Assembly (NCBI GenBank): GCA_021786265.1
Contig: JAJYNP010000207.1
Location: 1 to 22,713, forward strand
DNA length: 22,713 bases
Direction: 5' to 3'
DNA from: Chloroflexota bacterium
Lineage (GTDB): Bacteria > Chloroflexota > Limnocylindria > Limnocylindrales > CSP1-4
In this document: one piece after another, positions 1 through 6,724 of the stretch
Position numbering within the stretch: position 1 is the stretch's first letter
Layout of the letters: the number at the start of each line of letters is the position of its first letter
The notes under the pieces: generated by a model
What the model was told of the DNA's origin: nothing
Database searches by the model: none
The model's input: the letters and a program-made list of their open reading frames with translations, nothing else
Position numbers and translations under genes: made by a program

Positions 1-69
1 GCCGCCACGCCGACCCCGCTCCAGGCCCGCGCCTTCGAACTCCTCGGGCTCTCACCCGCAGGCACGTAG
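1..69 (+). CDS. C-terminal tail of a truncated CDS (unknown, possibly a transposase)
   Basis: Frame 1 is open from the first base to the TAG at 67-69 and encodes 22 residues containing TPLQARAFELLGL. The gene starts outside the window. From memory, this tail resembles the last residues of some IS1634-type transposases, but 22 residues are too few to assign a family. No terminal inverted repeat is evident in the 60 bases after the stop. Codon use (GCC, CCG, CTC, GGC) matches the window. The gene converges on the minus-strand SRPBCC gene. Confidence 0.35.
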   Translation, partial: AATPTPLQARAFELLGLSPAGT

Positions 70-128
70 GCAGAACGCGTCAGCGCAGGCCGTGCTCAGT
101 CGTGCTCGCGGTCCGCTGGAGCTTCGGG

Positions 129-599
129 CTAGCGGCCCGGCCGCAGGTCGACGCTGAAGTCGAGGTGCGCGCGGAGCATCGCCAGGGCATCGCTCCAGAG
201 CGCGATAGCCTCCGCCCAGGCGTCGATCCCACCCGGGATCTCGAGGAGAAAGGGACCGTCCTCGAGCTCCATGTGGGTTCCATACCCCGCAGGGCCGATC
301 GCCACGTGGACGTCGGTGACCAGGGATTCGTCCGGGAGCCACGGCCGGCGGAACGCGAACCGCGAGTCGGGCTCCGCACGCGTCACCTCCCACCACACGC
401 GCCGATCCGGCCAGGCCAGCACCGACCGCGATCCGACCGCCAGACCGCCCTCGATCTGGACGGGGAACCACCGCGCGAGCTCTTCCGGGTCGGCCCAGGC
501 ACGGAACACGCGCTGCGGAGGGGCGTTGAGGCGGCGACGCAGGCGCACCCAGCGCCGCAGGTCGGTTCCGGGCGGAAGCCGCGGTTCGTCGTCTCCCAT
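129..599 (-). CDS. SRPBCC / AHSA1-family protein
   Basis: This 156-residue protein has the length and pattern of the START-like (SRPBCC) superfamily, AHSA1 branch. The typical opening is present at about residues 22-46 (RRRLNAPPQRVFRAWADPEE, then LARWF), where the first beta strand leads into the short helices that shape the ligand cavity. The middle carries a WWEVTRAEPDSRFAFRR strand pair and the C-terminus forms the long helix (about 125-150) that closes the pocket. Such proteins bind hydrophobic ligands or act as Hsp90 co-chaperone-like modules, but the ligand cannot be predicted here. The ATG at 599 follows a purine-rich AGGGGG about five bases upstream on the minus strand. It lies 36 bp downstream of another minus-strand ORF and may share its transcript. 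Confidence 0.8.
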   Translation of the reverse strand: MGDDEPRLPPGTDLRRWVRLRRRLNAPPQRVFRAWADPEELARWFPVQIEGGLAVGSRSVLAWPDRRVWWEVTRAEPDSRFAFRRPWLPDESLVTDVHVAIGPAGYGTHMELEDGPFLLEIPGGIDAWAEAIALWSDALAMLRAHLDFSVDLRPGR

Positions 600-635
600 G
601 CGGTCCCCCTGTTCAGCCGGAGTTCGGGCCCGGCG

Positions 636-872
636 TCACGGCCGGTCGATCCCTTCCTCGTCCAGCAGCCTCGCCCGGAGGGCCAGGCGTTGCTCCTCGA
701 GCCACACGATCAGCACGCGCCGGCGATGCGCGTACCAATCTTCGCCCTCCCAGCCACACGAGCAGCGCATGACGCGGCCTGGCGGGACCCGGAGAAGGTG
801 GCCGGCCAGGAAGGCCACCTCCACGCGCTCAGACGTCAGACGGATCAGCACTGGACGCCAACCTCGGCCCAA
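636..872 (-). CDS. Small hypothetical protein with a CxCGW motif
   Basis: This open frame of 78 residues begins at a TTG; a GTG seven codons in (851) has a GAGG about nine bases upstream and is an equally good start. The C-terminal half is rich in charged and aromatic residues and looks like real protein: residues 36-40 are CSCGW, followed by EGEDWYAHRRRVLIVWLEEQ, a predicted amphipathic helix. The two cysteines could be part of a half zinc site, but no second CxxC is present. I do not recognise the family. Its orientation and 36-bp gap to the SRPBCC gene suggest co-transcription. It could be a chance ORF in GC-rich DNA. Confidence 0.5.
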   Translation of the reverse strand: MGRGWRPVLIRLTSERVEVAFLAGHLLRVPPGRVMRCSCGWEGEDWYAHRRRVLIVWLEEQRLALRARLLDEEGIDRP

Positions 873-991
873 GTGTGGTCGCGCCCCACCCCGGGTGCAA
901 GGGCCGAGCCGCCCGGCGGCACTCCGGGGTTCGAGTTCTCACGGCCAGCCCCCCAAGGCGGCCACGCGCGACGTGGGGCAGGCCTGGAGGG

Positions 992-1291
992 TCAGTGGTA
1001 CCGAAGCTCGGGATGCAGCCGGGCGAGCTGGTCGCGCAGGTCGGGAGCCTCGTCGAGGAGTGCGAGGACTTCGAGGACGAGCTTGTTCACCGCGCTCGTC
1101 CCGGTCTGGCGGGCGGCCGCTTCGACGAGCTCGCCGAGCCGTCGCGCGGCGGCGGCATCCTGGTCGCGCAGGAGTCCGGCGCCGAGCTCCTCGGCGACCG
1201 CCGCCGCCAGGAGCGCAGCCACGCGCTCGTCCACCTTCGCGCGGCGCAGGCGAGCGGCCAGATTGGGCGGTTCGGGGCGTACGGTGTCCAT
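992..1291 (-). CDS. Hypothetical helical protein, 99 aa
   Basis: The reading frame is open far upstream on this strand, across the protease gene, but the protein-like part starts at the ATG at 1291 (MDTVRPEPPNLAARLRRAKV). It is predicted to be almost entirely helical, rich in Ala, Leu, Arg and Glu, with no cysteine, membrane segment or known motif. Segments such as LAARLRRAKVDERVAALLAA and NKLVLEVLALLDEAPDLRDQ look like amphipathic helices of a small cytosolic protein. Third codon positions are nearly all G or C. No function can be assigned. Confidence 0.55.
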   Translation of the reverse strand: MDTVRPEPPNLAARLRRAKVDERVAALLAAAVAEELGAGLLRDQDAAAARRLGELVEAAARQTGTSAVNKLVLEVLALLDEAPDLRDQLARLHPELRYH

Positions 1292-1296
1292 GGCGC

Positions 1297-1410
1297 CTAC
1301 CTCGGGCTGAACGGCCCGGGGCAACGCAGACCCCGGGCGACCATGACGGCGGCGCCCACCGACAGGAACACGACGGTCGGGCCACCCGACAGGACGACCG
1401 GCGTTGGCAT
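1297..1410 (-). CDS. Possible 37-aa single-pass membrane mini-protein
   Basis: From the ATG at 1410 this frame encodes 37 residues with one hydrophobic stretch (PTVVFLSVGAAVMVARGL) and ends six bases before the start of the 99-residue gene on the same strand. The position suggests a leader or a small membrane protein translated just upstream. A longer frame (ATG at 1515) has an Arg-rich N-terminus that looks non-coding. No good ribosome binding site is visible. It may be chance. Confidence 0.25.
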   Translation of the reverse strand: MPTPVVLSGGPTVVFLSVGAAVMVARGLRCPGPFSPR

Positions 1411-1597
1411 GGGAGCGTCCCTCCGAACGGCCGGACGGTCTCGCCAGTCGCTCCGCACGGTCCCGGCGGCCGCCGTGTGGGCCGCGCCTCGTCGCTTCCC
1501 GCGATCGTGTCGCATGGTCGTCGGCCGACGCCGGGTCGGCCAGAGTCGTTGCGCCCGAAACAGACGACCGGATGGCGCGATCGGCTACGCTGCGCCC

Positions 1598-2716
1598 GTG
1601 CGCGCCGGATCGCTCCGCATCTTCCGCATCGCCGGCATCGACGTGTATGTCCACGTCAGCTGGCTGGTGATCTTCGCGCTGGTGACCTGGTCGCTCGCCG
1701 TGGGCTACTACCCGCCCCTGCTGCCGGACCTCACGGCCGCCCAGGCCTGGACGCTCGGTGCGATCTCGGCGATCCTGCTCTTCGCCTCCGTCCTGGTGCA
1801 CGAGCTGGCGCACTCGCTGGCCGCGCGCACCCGGGGCATGCAGGCCGCCTCGATCACGCTCTTCATCTTCGGGGGCATCTCCAGCCTGACCAGCGATGCC
1901 CCCCGCGCCTCGACCGAGTTCCTGGTCGCGATCGTGGGACCGCTGACCAGCCTGCTGCTGGCAGGCGCCTGCTTCCTCGTCGCCGCGGTGGTCGGCGACC
2001 CGCGCGTGGTCGCCCTGTTCGGCTACCTCGCCCTCATCAACGCACTGCTCGGAGGCTTCAACCTCATCCCCGGCTTCCCCCTGGATGGGGGCCGTGTGCT
2101 GCGTGCCGTCGTGTGGCAGCTCACCGGCAGCATGCGCCGGGGTCTCGAGGTGGCGGTGGGCGCCGGACAGCTGGTGGGCTACGTCTTCATGGTCCTGGGC
2201 GTCCTCCTGGTCCTCGGGGGCAACGCGTTCAACGGGATCTGGATCGCGGTCATCGGCTGGTTCCTGCAGGGGGCGGGCGCGGCGCAGCTCCGGCAGGTGC
2301 GGTCCGAGGAGCGCCTGACCGGCGTGTCGGTCCGCGACGTCATGCGCCCCGACACGACCGCGATCGCGCCCAACGCCTCGGTCGAGGACCTGATCGAGGC
2401 ATACCTGGTGCCGGGCAACCGGCGCGCCGTTCCCGTCGTCGCCGGGGACCGCCTCGTGGGGATGGTCACGCTCGGTGACATCCAGGCGATCGCGCCGCAG
2501 GCGCGCGCGTCCACCCGCGTGGTCGACGTGATGGGTGGGCGTTCGGGCGTCACCACCGTGGGGCCGGATACCCCGCTGGCCGCGGCGCTGGAGGCCATGC
2601 TCGCGGGTGACTTCGAGCAGCTGCCGGTGCTGGAAGACGGGCGACTCATGGGTGTGCTCAGCCGGGCGGACATCATCCGCCAGATCCAGCTGCGCGAGGC
2701 GCTCCACCTCGAGTAG
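1598..2716 (+). CDS. Site-2 protease family (M50) membrane zinc metalloprotease with tandem CBS domains
   Basis: The protein has 372 residues from a GTG at 1598; the frame is open further upstream, but homology begins here with SLRIFRIAGIDVYVHVSWL, the usual start of the M50B/Rip3-like group. The zinc site is HELAH at 68-72, and the second motif NLIPGFPLDGG is at 155-165, with Asp163 as third ligand. About five to six membrane segments lie between residues 20 and 230. Two CBS domains follow (about 240-300 and 303-368; VRDVMRPDTTAIAPNASVED and VVDVMGGRSGVTTVGPDTPL), which in this family sense nucleotides and may gate the protease. All catalytic residues are present. It probably cleaves a membrane-anchored anti-sigma factor or a signal-peptide remnant; the substrate is unknown. 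No SD is obvious, so it may be leaderless. Confidence 0.9.
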   Translation: MRAGSLRIFRIAGIDVYVHVSWLVIFALVTWSLAVGYYPPLLPDLTAAQAWTLGAISAILLFASVLVHELAHSLAARTRGMQAASITLFIFGGISSLTSDAPRASTEFLVAIVGPLTSLLLAGACFLVAAVVGDPRVVALFGYLALINALLGGFNLIPGFPLDGGRVLRAVVWQLTGSMRRGLEVAVGAGQLVGYVFMVLGVLLVLGGNAFNGIWIAVIGWFLQGAGAAQLRQVRSEERLTGVSVRDVMRPDTTAIAPNASVEDLIEAYLVPGNRRAVPVVAGDRLVGMVTLGDIQAIAPQARASTRVVDVMGGRSGVTTVGPDTPLAAALEAMLAGDFEQLPVLEDGRLMGVLSRADIIRQIQLREALHLE

Positions 2717-2748
2717 CCGCGGGCTGGTCGTCGTCGACGAGCCCGCGG
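2717..2748 (+). terminator. Hairpin directly after the M50 protease stop
   Basis: Immediately after the TAG, CCGCGGGCT (2717-2725) pairs perfectly with AGCCCGCGG (2740-2748). Inside, after one mismatch, four more base pairs close a TCGT loop. There is no T-run after it, so it is a GC-type terminator or 3'-end stabiliser rather than a classical intrinsic terminator. Confidence 0.55.
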
Positions 2749-2796
2749 GTGGCCCTCGATGGCTCGGGCGCGAGGCCGGCGAGCCACACCGCCAGG

Positions 2797-3000
2797 CTAG
2801 TCGAGCGAGCGTGCCGGCGTCGCCGGGCGCGACACCATGAGCCACAGCCCGGCACGGACCAGCAGGCGGCCGAGCGTGCGGCGCGGCAACCCGGGTCGAC
2901 GCGGCCGGGTGAGTTCGGCCGCCATCCTTTGACGCGCCACGTCGTTCGCCAGCCGCTCGTGGTCCTGCCGGATCGTCGTCAGAAGAAGCTCGGGATCCAT
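2797..3000 (-). CDS. Small hypothetical protein, 67 aa
   Basis: The ATG at 3000 gives MDPELLLTTIRQDHERLAND, followed by an Arg-rich linker and a short hydrophobic helix (RLLVRAGLWLMV) near the C-terminus. The pattern of an acidic/amphipathic N-terminal helix, a basic middle and a single weak membrane-like helix is common in small unknown proteins of high-GC soil bacteria. It is divergent from the WYL regulator with 130 bp between them, so the regulator may control it. No known domain is recognisable. Confidence 0.55.
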   Translation of the reverse strand: MDPELLLTTIRQDHERLANDVARQRMAAELTRPRRPGLPRRTLGRLLVRAGLWLMVSRPATPARSLD

Positions 3001-3060
3001 CACGACACGTGCCCTCGCGACACCTTCCGGGGGATTTCGCCCCCCGTGCGACACCGATCA

Positions 3061-3093
3061 TTGACAGGCGTCAGCCTATCCGGCATACCTGAC
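3061..3093 (+). promoter_or_regulatory. Candidate promoter and operator upstream of the WYL regulator
   Basis: A perfect TTGACA at 3061-3066 is followed after 17 bases by CATACC (3084-3089), a weak -10. An imperfect inverted repeat (GTCAG at 3070-3074 with CTGAC at 3089-3093) covers the spacer and -10, as expected for an autoregulatory operator. It lies in the divergent intergenic region and starts about 40 bases upstream of the ATG at 3131. The -10 match is poor. Confidence 0.35.
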
Positions 3094-3130
3094 ACATGAC
3101 GGCAGGAAAGGGCCGGTATCGTTCGCACCC

Positions 3131-4168
3131 ATGCATGCGAGCCGCCTGATCTCGGTCCTCCTGCTCCTCCAGACGCGCGGTCAGATGACGGCGCGCGAGC
3201 TCGCCGACGAGCTCGAGGTGTCGCTCCGGACGGTGTATCGCGACCTCGATGGGTTGGCCGCGGCGGGGGTGCCGGTGTACGCGGAGCGGGGACCGGCGGG
3301 TGGCTACCGGCTGGTCGATGGCTATCGCACACGGCTCACCGGCCTGAACCAGGACGAAGCGGAGGCGCTGTTCCTCTCCGGGCTCGAGGGCCCGGCTGCG
3401 CAGCTGGGGTTGGGGACGGTGCTGGCGGCGGCTCAGCTCAAGGTCATGGCCGCGCTGCCTACCGAGCTGCGGAGCCGCGCGGCCCGCCTGCGCGAGCGCT
3501 TCCTGTTCGTGGCCCCCGGGTGGTTCCGCCGCGACGAGACGGTCACCTCGCTCGGCACGGTGGCGGAGGGGGTGTGGGAGTCACGCGTGCTGGAGATGAA
3601 CTACGACGGCCCTGACGGGCCGGTCGAGCGCCGCGTCCAGCCGCTTGGGCTGGTGCTGAAGGCCGGCATCTGGTACCTCGTCGCGCGCCGCGACAACCTG
3701 CTGCGAACGTACCGAGTCTCGCGGATCCTGCGGGCAGTCTGTCTCGACGAGCGGTTCGAGCGTCCCGCGGCATTCGATCTCTCGAAGCACTGGGAGGCGA
3801 CCGCAGTCGCCTTCGAGGAGGGCATCCGGCGGCTCGAAGTGATGGTGCGCGTTCGCGCGGATGCGATCGGTGACCTCGAGTACGCGACCGGAGCCAACGT
3901 CACGGCGATCGAGACGGAGGATGGCGTGCGTGGCGAGGTGACCGCACATCCCGCGGGCGGCGGATGGGTACGCGCGAGGTTCCGGACCAGCACGCTCGAG
4001 ACCGCACACGATGACCTGCTCCGCCTGGGGGCTCGCGTCGAGGTCATGGACCCGCCCGAGCTCCGGGAGCGCCTCGCGGCGACGGTTCGGGCAATGATCT
4101 CGGTGTACCGCACGGCGGACCGCGTCGCTTGGCCGTCCGGCGGGACGGGGACGATGTCGAGAGACTGA
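3131..4168 (+). CDS. WYL-domain transcriptional regulator (DeoR-like HTH)
   Basis: A 345-residue protein of the usual length for the YafY/PafC-type group. Residues 3-60 form a winged helix-turn-helix (TARELADELEVSLRTVYRDL, then GLAAAGVPVYAERGPAGGYR). The WYL domain, thought to bind small ligands or nucleic acid, spans about 140-215 and contains the literal GIWYLVARR with Trp181-Tyr182-Leu183 and the conserved RTYRVSRI strand. A C-terminal WCX-like extension fills 230-330. No cysteine cluster or enzyme domain is attached. Divergence from the 67-residue gene suggests that this and itself are targets. The ATG at 3131 has only a weak GGAAAGGG far upstream. The frame is intact. Confidence 0.88.
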   Translation: MHASRLISVLLLLQTRGQMTARELADELEVSLRTVYRDLDGLAAAGVPVYAERGPAGGYRLVDGYRTRLTGLNQDEAEALFLSGLEGPAAQLGLGTVLAAAQLKVMAALPTELRSRAARLRERFLFVAPGWFRRDETVTSLGTVAEGVWESRVLEMNYDGPDGPVERRVQPLGLVLKAGIWYLVARRDNLLRTYRVSRILRAVCLDERFERPAAFDLSKHWEATAVAFEEGIRRLEVMVRVRADAIGDLEYATGANVTAIETEDGVRGEVTAHPAGGGWVRARFRTSTLETAHDDLLRLGARVEVMDPPELRERLAATVRAMISVYRTADRVAWPSGGTGTMSRD

Positions 4169-4219
4169 CGAAGGCCCCCTGACCTTGACCGCGGTGCCCG
4201 GGTCGCCGACAGTGGGCCG

Positions 4220-5262
4220 ATGGAGCAACGCAATAGCCTGCACGACCTGGAAGCCCCGCCGCGGGTCCGGGCCGGCGATACCGTGGCGATCATCTCGCCG
4301 TCCGCGCCGGCCGTGGCGTGGTGGCCGCATCGCGTCGCACGAGGTCGCGCCTACCTGGAGTCCCTCGGCCTGCAGGTCCGACTGATGCCGAACGCCGGCG
4401 GAAAGGCAGGCTGGGTCTCCGCATCGCCGCAGGCGCGGGCGGCAGACATCCATGCGGCATTCCTCGACGATCGCGTCCGCGTCGTGCTCGCCTCGATCGG
4501 CGGGAACCACGCCAACCAGATCCTGCCGCATCTCGACTTCGACCTGCTCGCCGCGCACCCGAAGATCCTGCAGGGCTATTCCGACGTGACCGTGCTGCTC
4601 TGGGCGATCGCTCAGCGCTCGGGATTGCGGACCTTCCACGGCCCGTCCCTCGCGCTTGAGCTGGCCGAGTTCCCGGCGGTCCTGCCCGACACCGATCGGT
4701 TCCTGCGCGCGGCCTGGTTCGAGGCCGCGCCGATCCGCTTCGAGCGGCGGCCGAATGGACCGACGAGTTCCTCGACTTCGTCACCCAGGCCGACCTCACC
4801 CGGGCGCGCGCACGGCGCCCGAGCTCGGGCTGGATCACGCTCCGTTCCGGGGCCGCGGAAGGCCCGCTCATCGGCGGCTGCCTCGAGACGATCTGCTGGC
4901 ACCTCAAGGGATCCGCCTTCTGGCCCGACCTGCGCGGTGCGATCCTCTTTCTCGAGACCTCCGAGGAGGCCCCATCGCCGGCACACGTCGACGCCTATCT
5001 GACGGACCTCGAACACCTGGGGGTGTTCGACGCGGTCGCGGGTCTCGTGGTGGGGCGGCCGACGCGCTACACCGACGAGCAGACCACGGCGCTCTGGGAC
5101 GTCGTCGCAGACCGGACGGCGTCGGCCGGCATCCCGGTCCTCGGCAACGTCGATCTCGGCCACACGGACCCCATGCTCACGCTGCCCATCGGCGCTCGCG
5201 CCCGCCTCGACGCGGGTGGTCGCGACTTTCGGCTGCTGGAACCGGCAACCGCCCTGGTCTGA
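4220..5262 (+). pseudogene. LD-carboxypeptidase / MccF-like S66 serine peptidase, broken by a one-base frameshift
   Basis: The N-terminal half reads in one frame from the ATG at 4220 (VRAGDTVAIISPSAP at the start; GYSDVTVLLWA with nucleophile Ser121). The C-terminal half reads in the frame one base back, from about 4750 to the TGA at 5260-5262 (EWTDEFLDFV, GGCLETICWHL, LFLETSEEAPSP, NVDLGHTDPM). The switch lies at 4742-4755, where FERR should join AEWTDEFLDF; one base seems missing in the CGGCGGCCG run. All three catalytic residues are encoded across the break: Ser in GYSD, Glu in LFLETSEE, His in LGHTDP. Without repair, the first frame runs 260 residues into junk, ending at 5002. Intact relatives trim cell-wall tetrapeptides or inactivate microcin C-type peptide-nucleotides; the ETSEE and GHTDPM signatures favour the MccF-like side. 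Confidence 0.85.
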
Positions 5263-5609
5263 TTCCCGCCGCTGGTCGTCGAGGCTGTGCCGGAGATGCC
5301 GACGGTTGCCGCGCGGCCGGTGTGTCAGCCGGTCCCGTCCAGGTGGGCCGGGCGGCGTCGTGAAGGATCGTTGCGAAGAACGGTCTCCCCAGGAGGTCCA
5401 GCGCGATACGGAACACCGCTGCTCGCCCTCTCGATCGTCCGCATCACCGGCCTCGGGATTACGGCTGGGCGCCGCGGGCGTCTCCTTCACGGTCGCGGGC
5501 ATCCGCTCGGCTCCGCTCATGGCTGGGGCCGGATGGCACTGGCGGCGGAGGGCTGGATGGGACAACGTCAGTGGCCTGTCCGTGCCGCCCATGCCACGGG
5601 GAGTCGAGC
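5263..5609 (+). other. 347-bp intergenic stretch without a gene
   Basis: No frame here has protein-like composition. The plus-strand frames that cross it lead into the IclR gene but read as low-complexity Arg/Pro/Ser text. A minus-strand frame from 5416 starts with a plausible 26 residues (MFRIALDLLGRPFFATILHD) and then degenerates. The region contains a copy of the diverged repeat at 5493-5543. Confidence 0.5.
5493..5543 (+). repeat. Copy A of a diverged intergenic repeat
   Basis: The segment begins TCGCGGGCATC and ends CGGATGGCACTGGC (5530-5543). It can be aligned by eye, with small gaps, to 16039-16086, which begins TCGCGGGACATC and ends with the identical 14-mer. The 12-base core recurs a third time at 16749-16760. 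All copies are outside genes. No terminal inverted repeats were found. Confidence 0.4.
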
Positions 5610-6452
5610 ATGCGCCCCAGGGACCTCGCCCTCGATGTCCAGTCGCCAGCTGGCCACGGTCGCCATGCTGACGCACTCTCAACCCTCGCCCGGGGCCTTC
5701 ACGTCCTCGAGTACGTAGCCGCCAACGAGGGCGCGGCCCCCAAGGAGATCGCGGCGGGCCTCGGGCTCCCCATCTCGACCGCCTACCACCTGGTCAACAC
5801 CCTGATCGACGAGGGGTACCTCGTGCGCCTGGGTGCCAGCGGGCTCGTGATCGGGGAAGGCGTGGCGGCGCTCGTCGAGCACCTCGACCACCGACCCGAC
5901 CCCTTCCCCGAGTTGCAGCCGCTGCTCGGAGAGCTGGCCGACCGCTGCGGCGACGTGGCCGTGCTCGGACGCCTGGTCGGGAGGCAGACGGTCATCATGT
6001 CGGTGCGGGCGGCGCCGGACGCCGAGCATGGCGATCATCTCCGCGCCGGCTTGCGGGGCCCGTCCCACACCATGGCGCTCGGCAAAGTGCTGCTCGCGAG
6101 CCTGGACCCCAACATCGCGATTGCGGTGCTGCGCGGGCGCCCGCTCGAGCCACTCACCGACCGCACCGTCACGGGAGTGGACGACTTCTTCGCCGAGCTC
6201 GAAACAGCCCGGTCGCGCGGGATCGCGCTGGACATCGAGGAAGGCGAGGAGGGGCTGTGCTGTGTCGCCGCTCGCATCCGCGTGCCCGCCGGCCGGCCGG
6301 CCGCGGCCGTCGCAGTGGCAGTGGGCCCGGAGCGCCTCCGCCCTGGGCCGGAACGCCTGATCAGCCTGGTGGCGAACACCGCGAGGCGCTCCTCGGCGCT
6401 GCTGTTCGAGACCCGCGACACCTCGGGCCCGGGTCGGATTCTCACCATCTGA
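5610..6452 (+). CDS. IclR-family transcriptional regulator
   Basis: The ATG at 5610 follows GGGGAG with about six bases of spacing and gives 280 residues; an upstream in-frame ATG at 5571 adds a Cys/Pro-rich peptide without homology. Residues 22-85 form the winged helix-turn-helix (LARGLHVLEYVAANEG, PKEIAAGLGLPISTAYHLVN). Residues 100-270 form the IclR effector domain with its usual marks: GPSHTMALGKVLLASL, then DIEEGEEGLCCVAARI and AVAVAVGP. IclR proteins bind small carboxylates and related metabolites and usually control the adjacent catabolic operon. Here the next genes downstream are the aquaglyceroporin, DUF362 and lar genes, so it is the likely local regulator of that block, with a 2-hydroxy- or 2-oxo-acid as plausible inducer (inference). 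Confidence 0.9.
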   Translation: MRPRDLALDVQSPAGHGRHADALSTLARGLHVLEYVAANEGAAPKEIAAGLGLPISTAYHLVNTLIDEGYLVRLGASGLVIGEGVAALVEHLDHRPDPFPELQPLLGELADRCGDVAVLGRLVGRQTVIMSVRAAPDAEHGDHLRAGLRGPSHTMALGKVLLASLDPNIAIAVLRGRPLEPLTDRTVTGVDDFFAELETARSRGIALDIEEGEEGLCCVAARIRVPAGRPAAAVAVAVGPERLRPGPERLISLVANTARRSSALLFETRDTSGPGRILTI

Positions 6453-6457
6453 AAACA

Positions 6458-6489
6458 CCGTAGACACCACGGGGACCACTGCCTAGGGT
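6458..6489 (+). promoter_or_regulatory. Candidate promoter with overlapping operator for the lar-type operon
   Basis: TAGACA (6461-6466) and TAGGGT (6484-6489) are separated by exactly 17 bases, a sigma-70-like arrangement just after the IclR stop. A short inverted repeat, CCGT (6458-6461) and ACGG (6469-6472), overlaps the -35 and could be part of an IclR-type operator. The half-sites are only four bases long, so the operator call is weak. Confidence 0.4.
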
Positions 6490-6724
6490 GCCCATCGCGG
6501 CGATTACGGAGAGGCCGCTGTGCCGCGGGGTCACCGGCGGTGGCCGCTGTCGGCTCGTCGGAGAGGGGCGCCATCGGTTCTCCGACGGCCCTGGGAGGCT
6601 GCGAACACCACAGGCACCCCGGGGGCGGTCAAACGACGTCAGCTGACCACTGCGTCTCACCCGCCTCCGGCCCTCCTTACGGAGAGGGCGCCTGCGCACG
6701 GTGCGCTGGCGCGGGAGGAGTCTG
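6490..6724 (+). promoter_or_regulatory. Structured leader of the aquaglyceroporin gene
   Basis: If the promoter at 6461 is used, about 230 bases of untranslated leader precede the ATG at 6725. It holds a 9-bp hairpin (CGTCGGAGA at 6556-6564 with TCTCCGACG at 6579-6587). A second hairpin of two 5-bp stems around a T-T mismatch (6688-6692/6708-6712 and 6694-6698/6702-6706) ends directly before the ribosome binding site GGGAGGAG (6713-6720). CGGAGAGG occurs three times (6507, 6559, 6680). CCTCC at 6672-6676 could pair either with the ribosome binding site or, as CCCTC, with GAGGG at 6684-6688. No known riboswitch class is recognised. Confidence 0.35.

Noticed and set aside
1598..3061. Very long minus-strand frame running opposite the M50 protease gene (open 992-3061)
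   Set aside because: Its translation opposite the protease is His/Asp/Arg/Gln-rich shadow text; only its last 99 codons (from 1291) look like a gene.
6483..6489. CTAGGGT, the opening motif of the ykkC/guanidine-I riboswitch
   Set aside because: The other conserved blocks of that class are missing downstream; the bases are better explained as part of a -10 element.
6507..6687. Repeated GGAGAG elements suggesting a tandem glycine riboswitch
   Set aside because: The expected GCCGAAGG and CTCTCAGG elements are absent.
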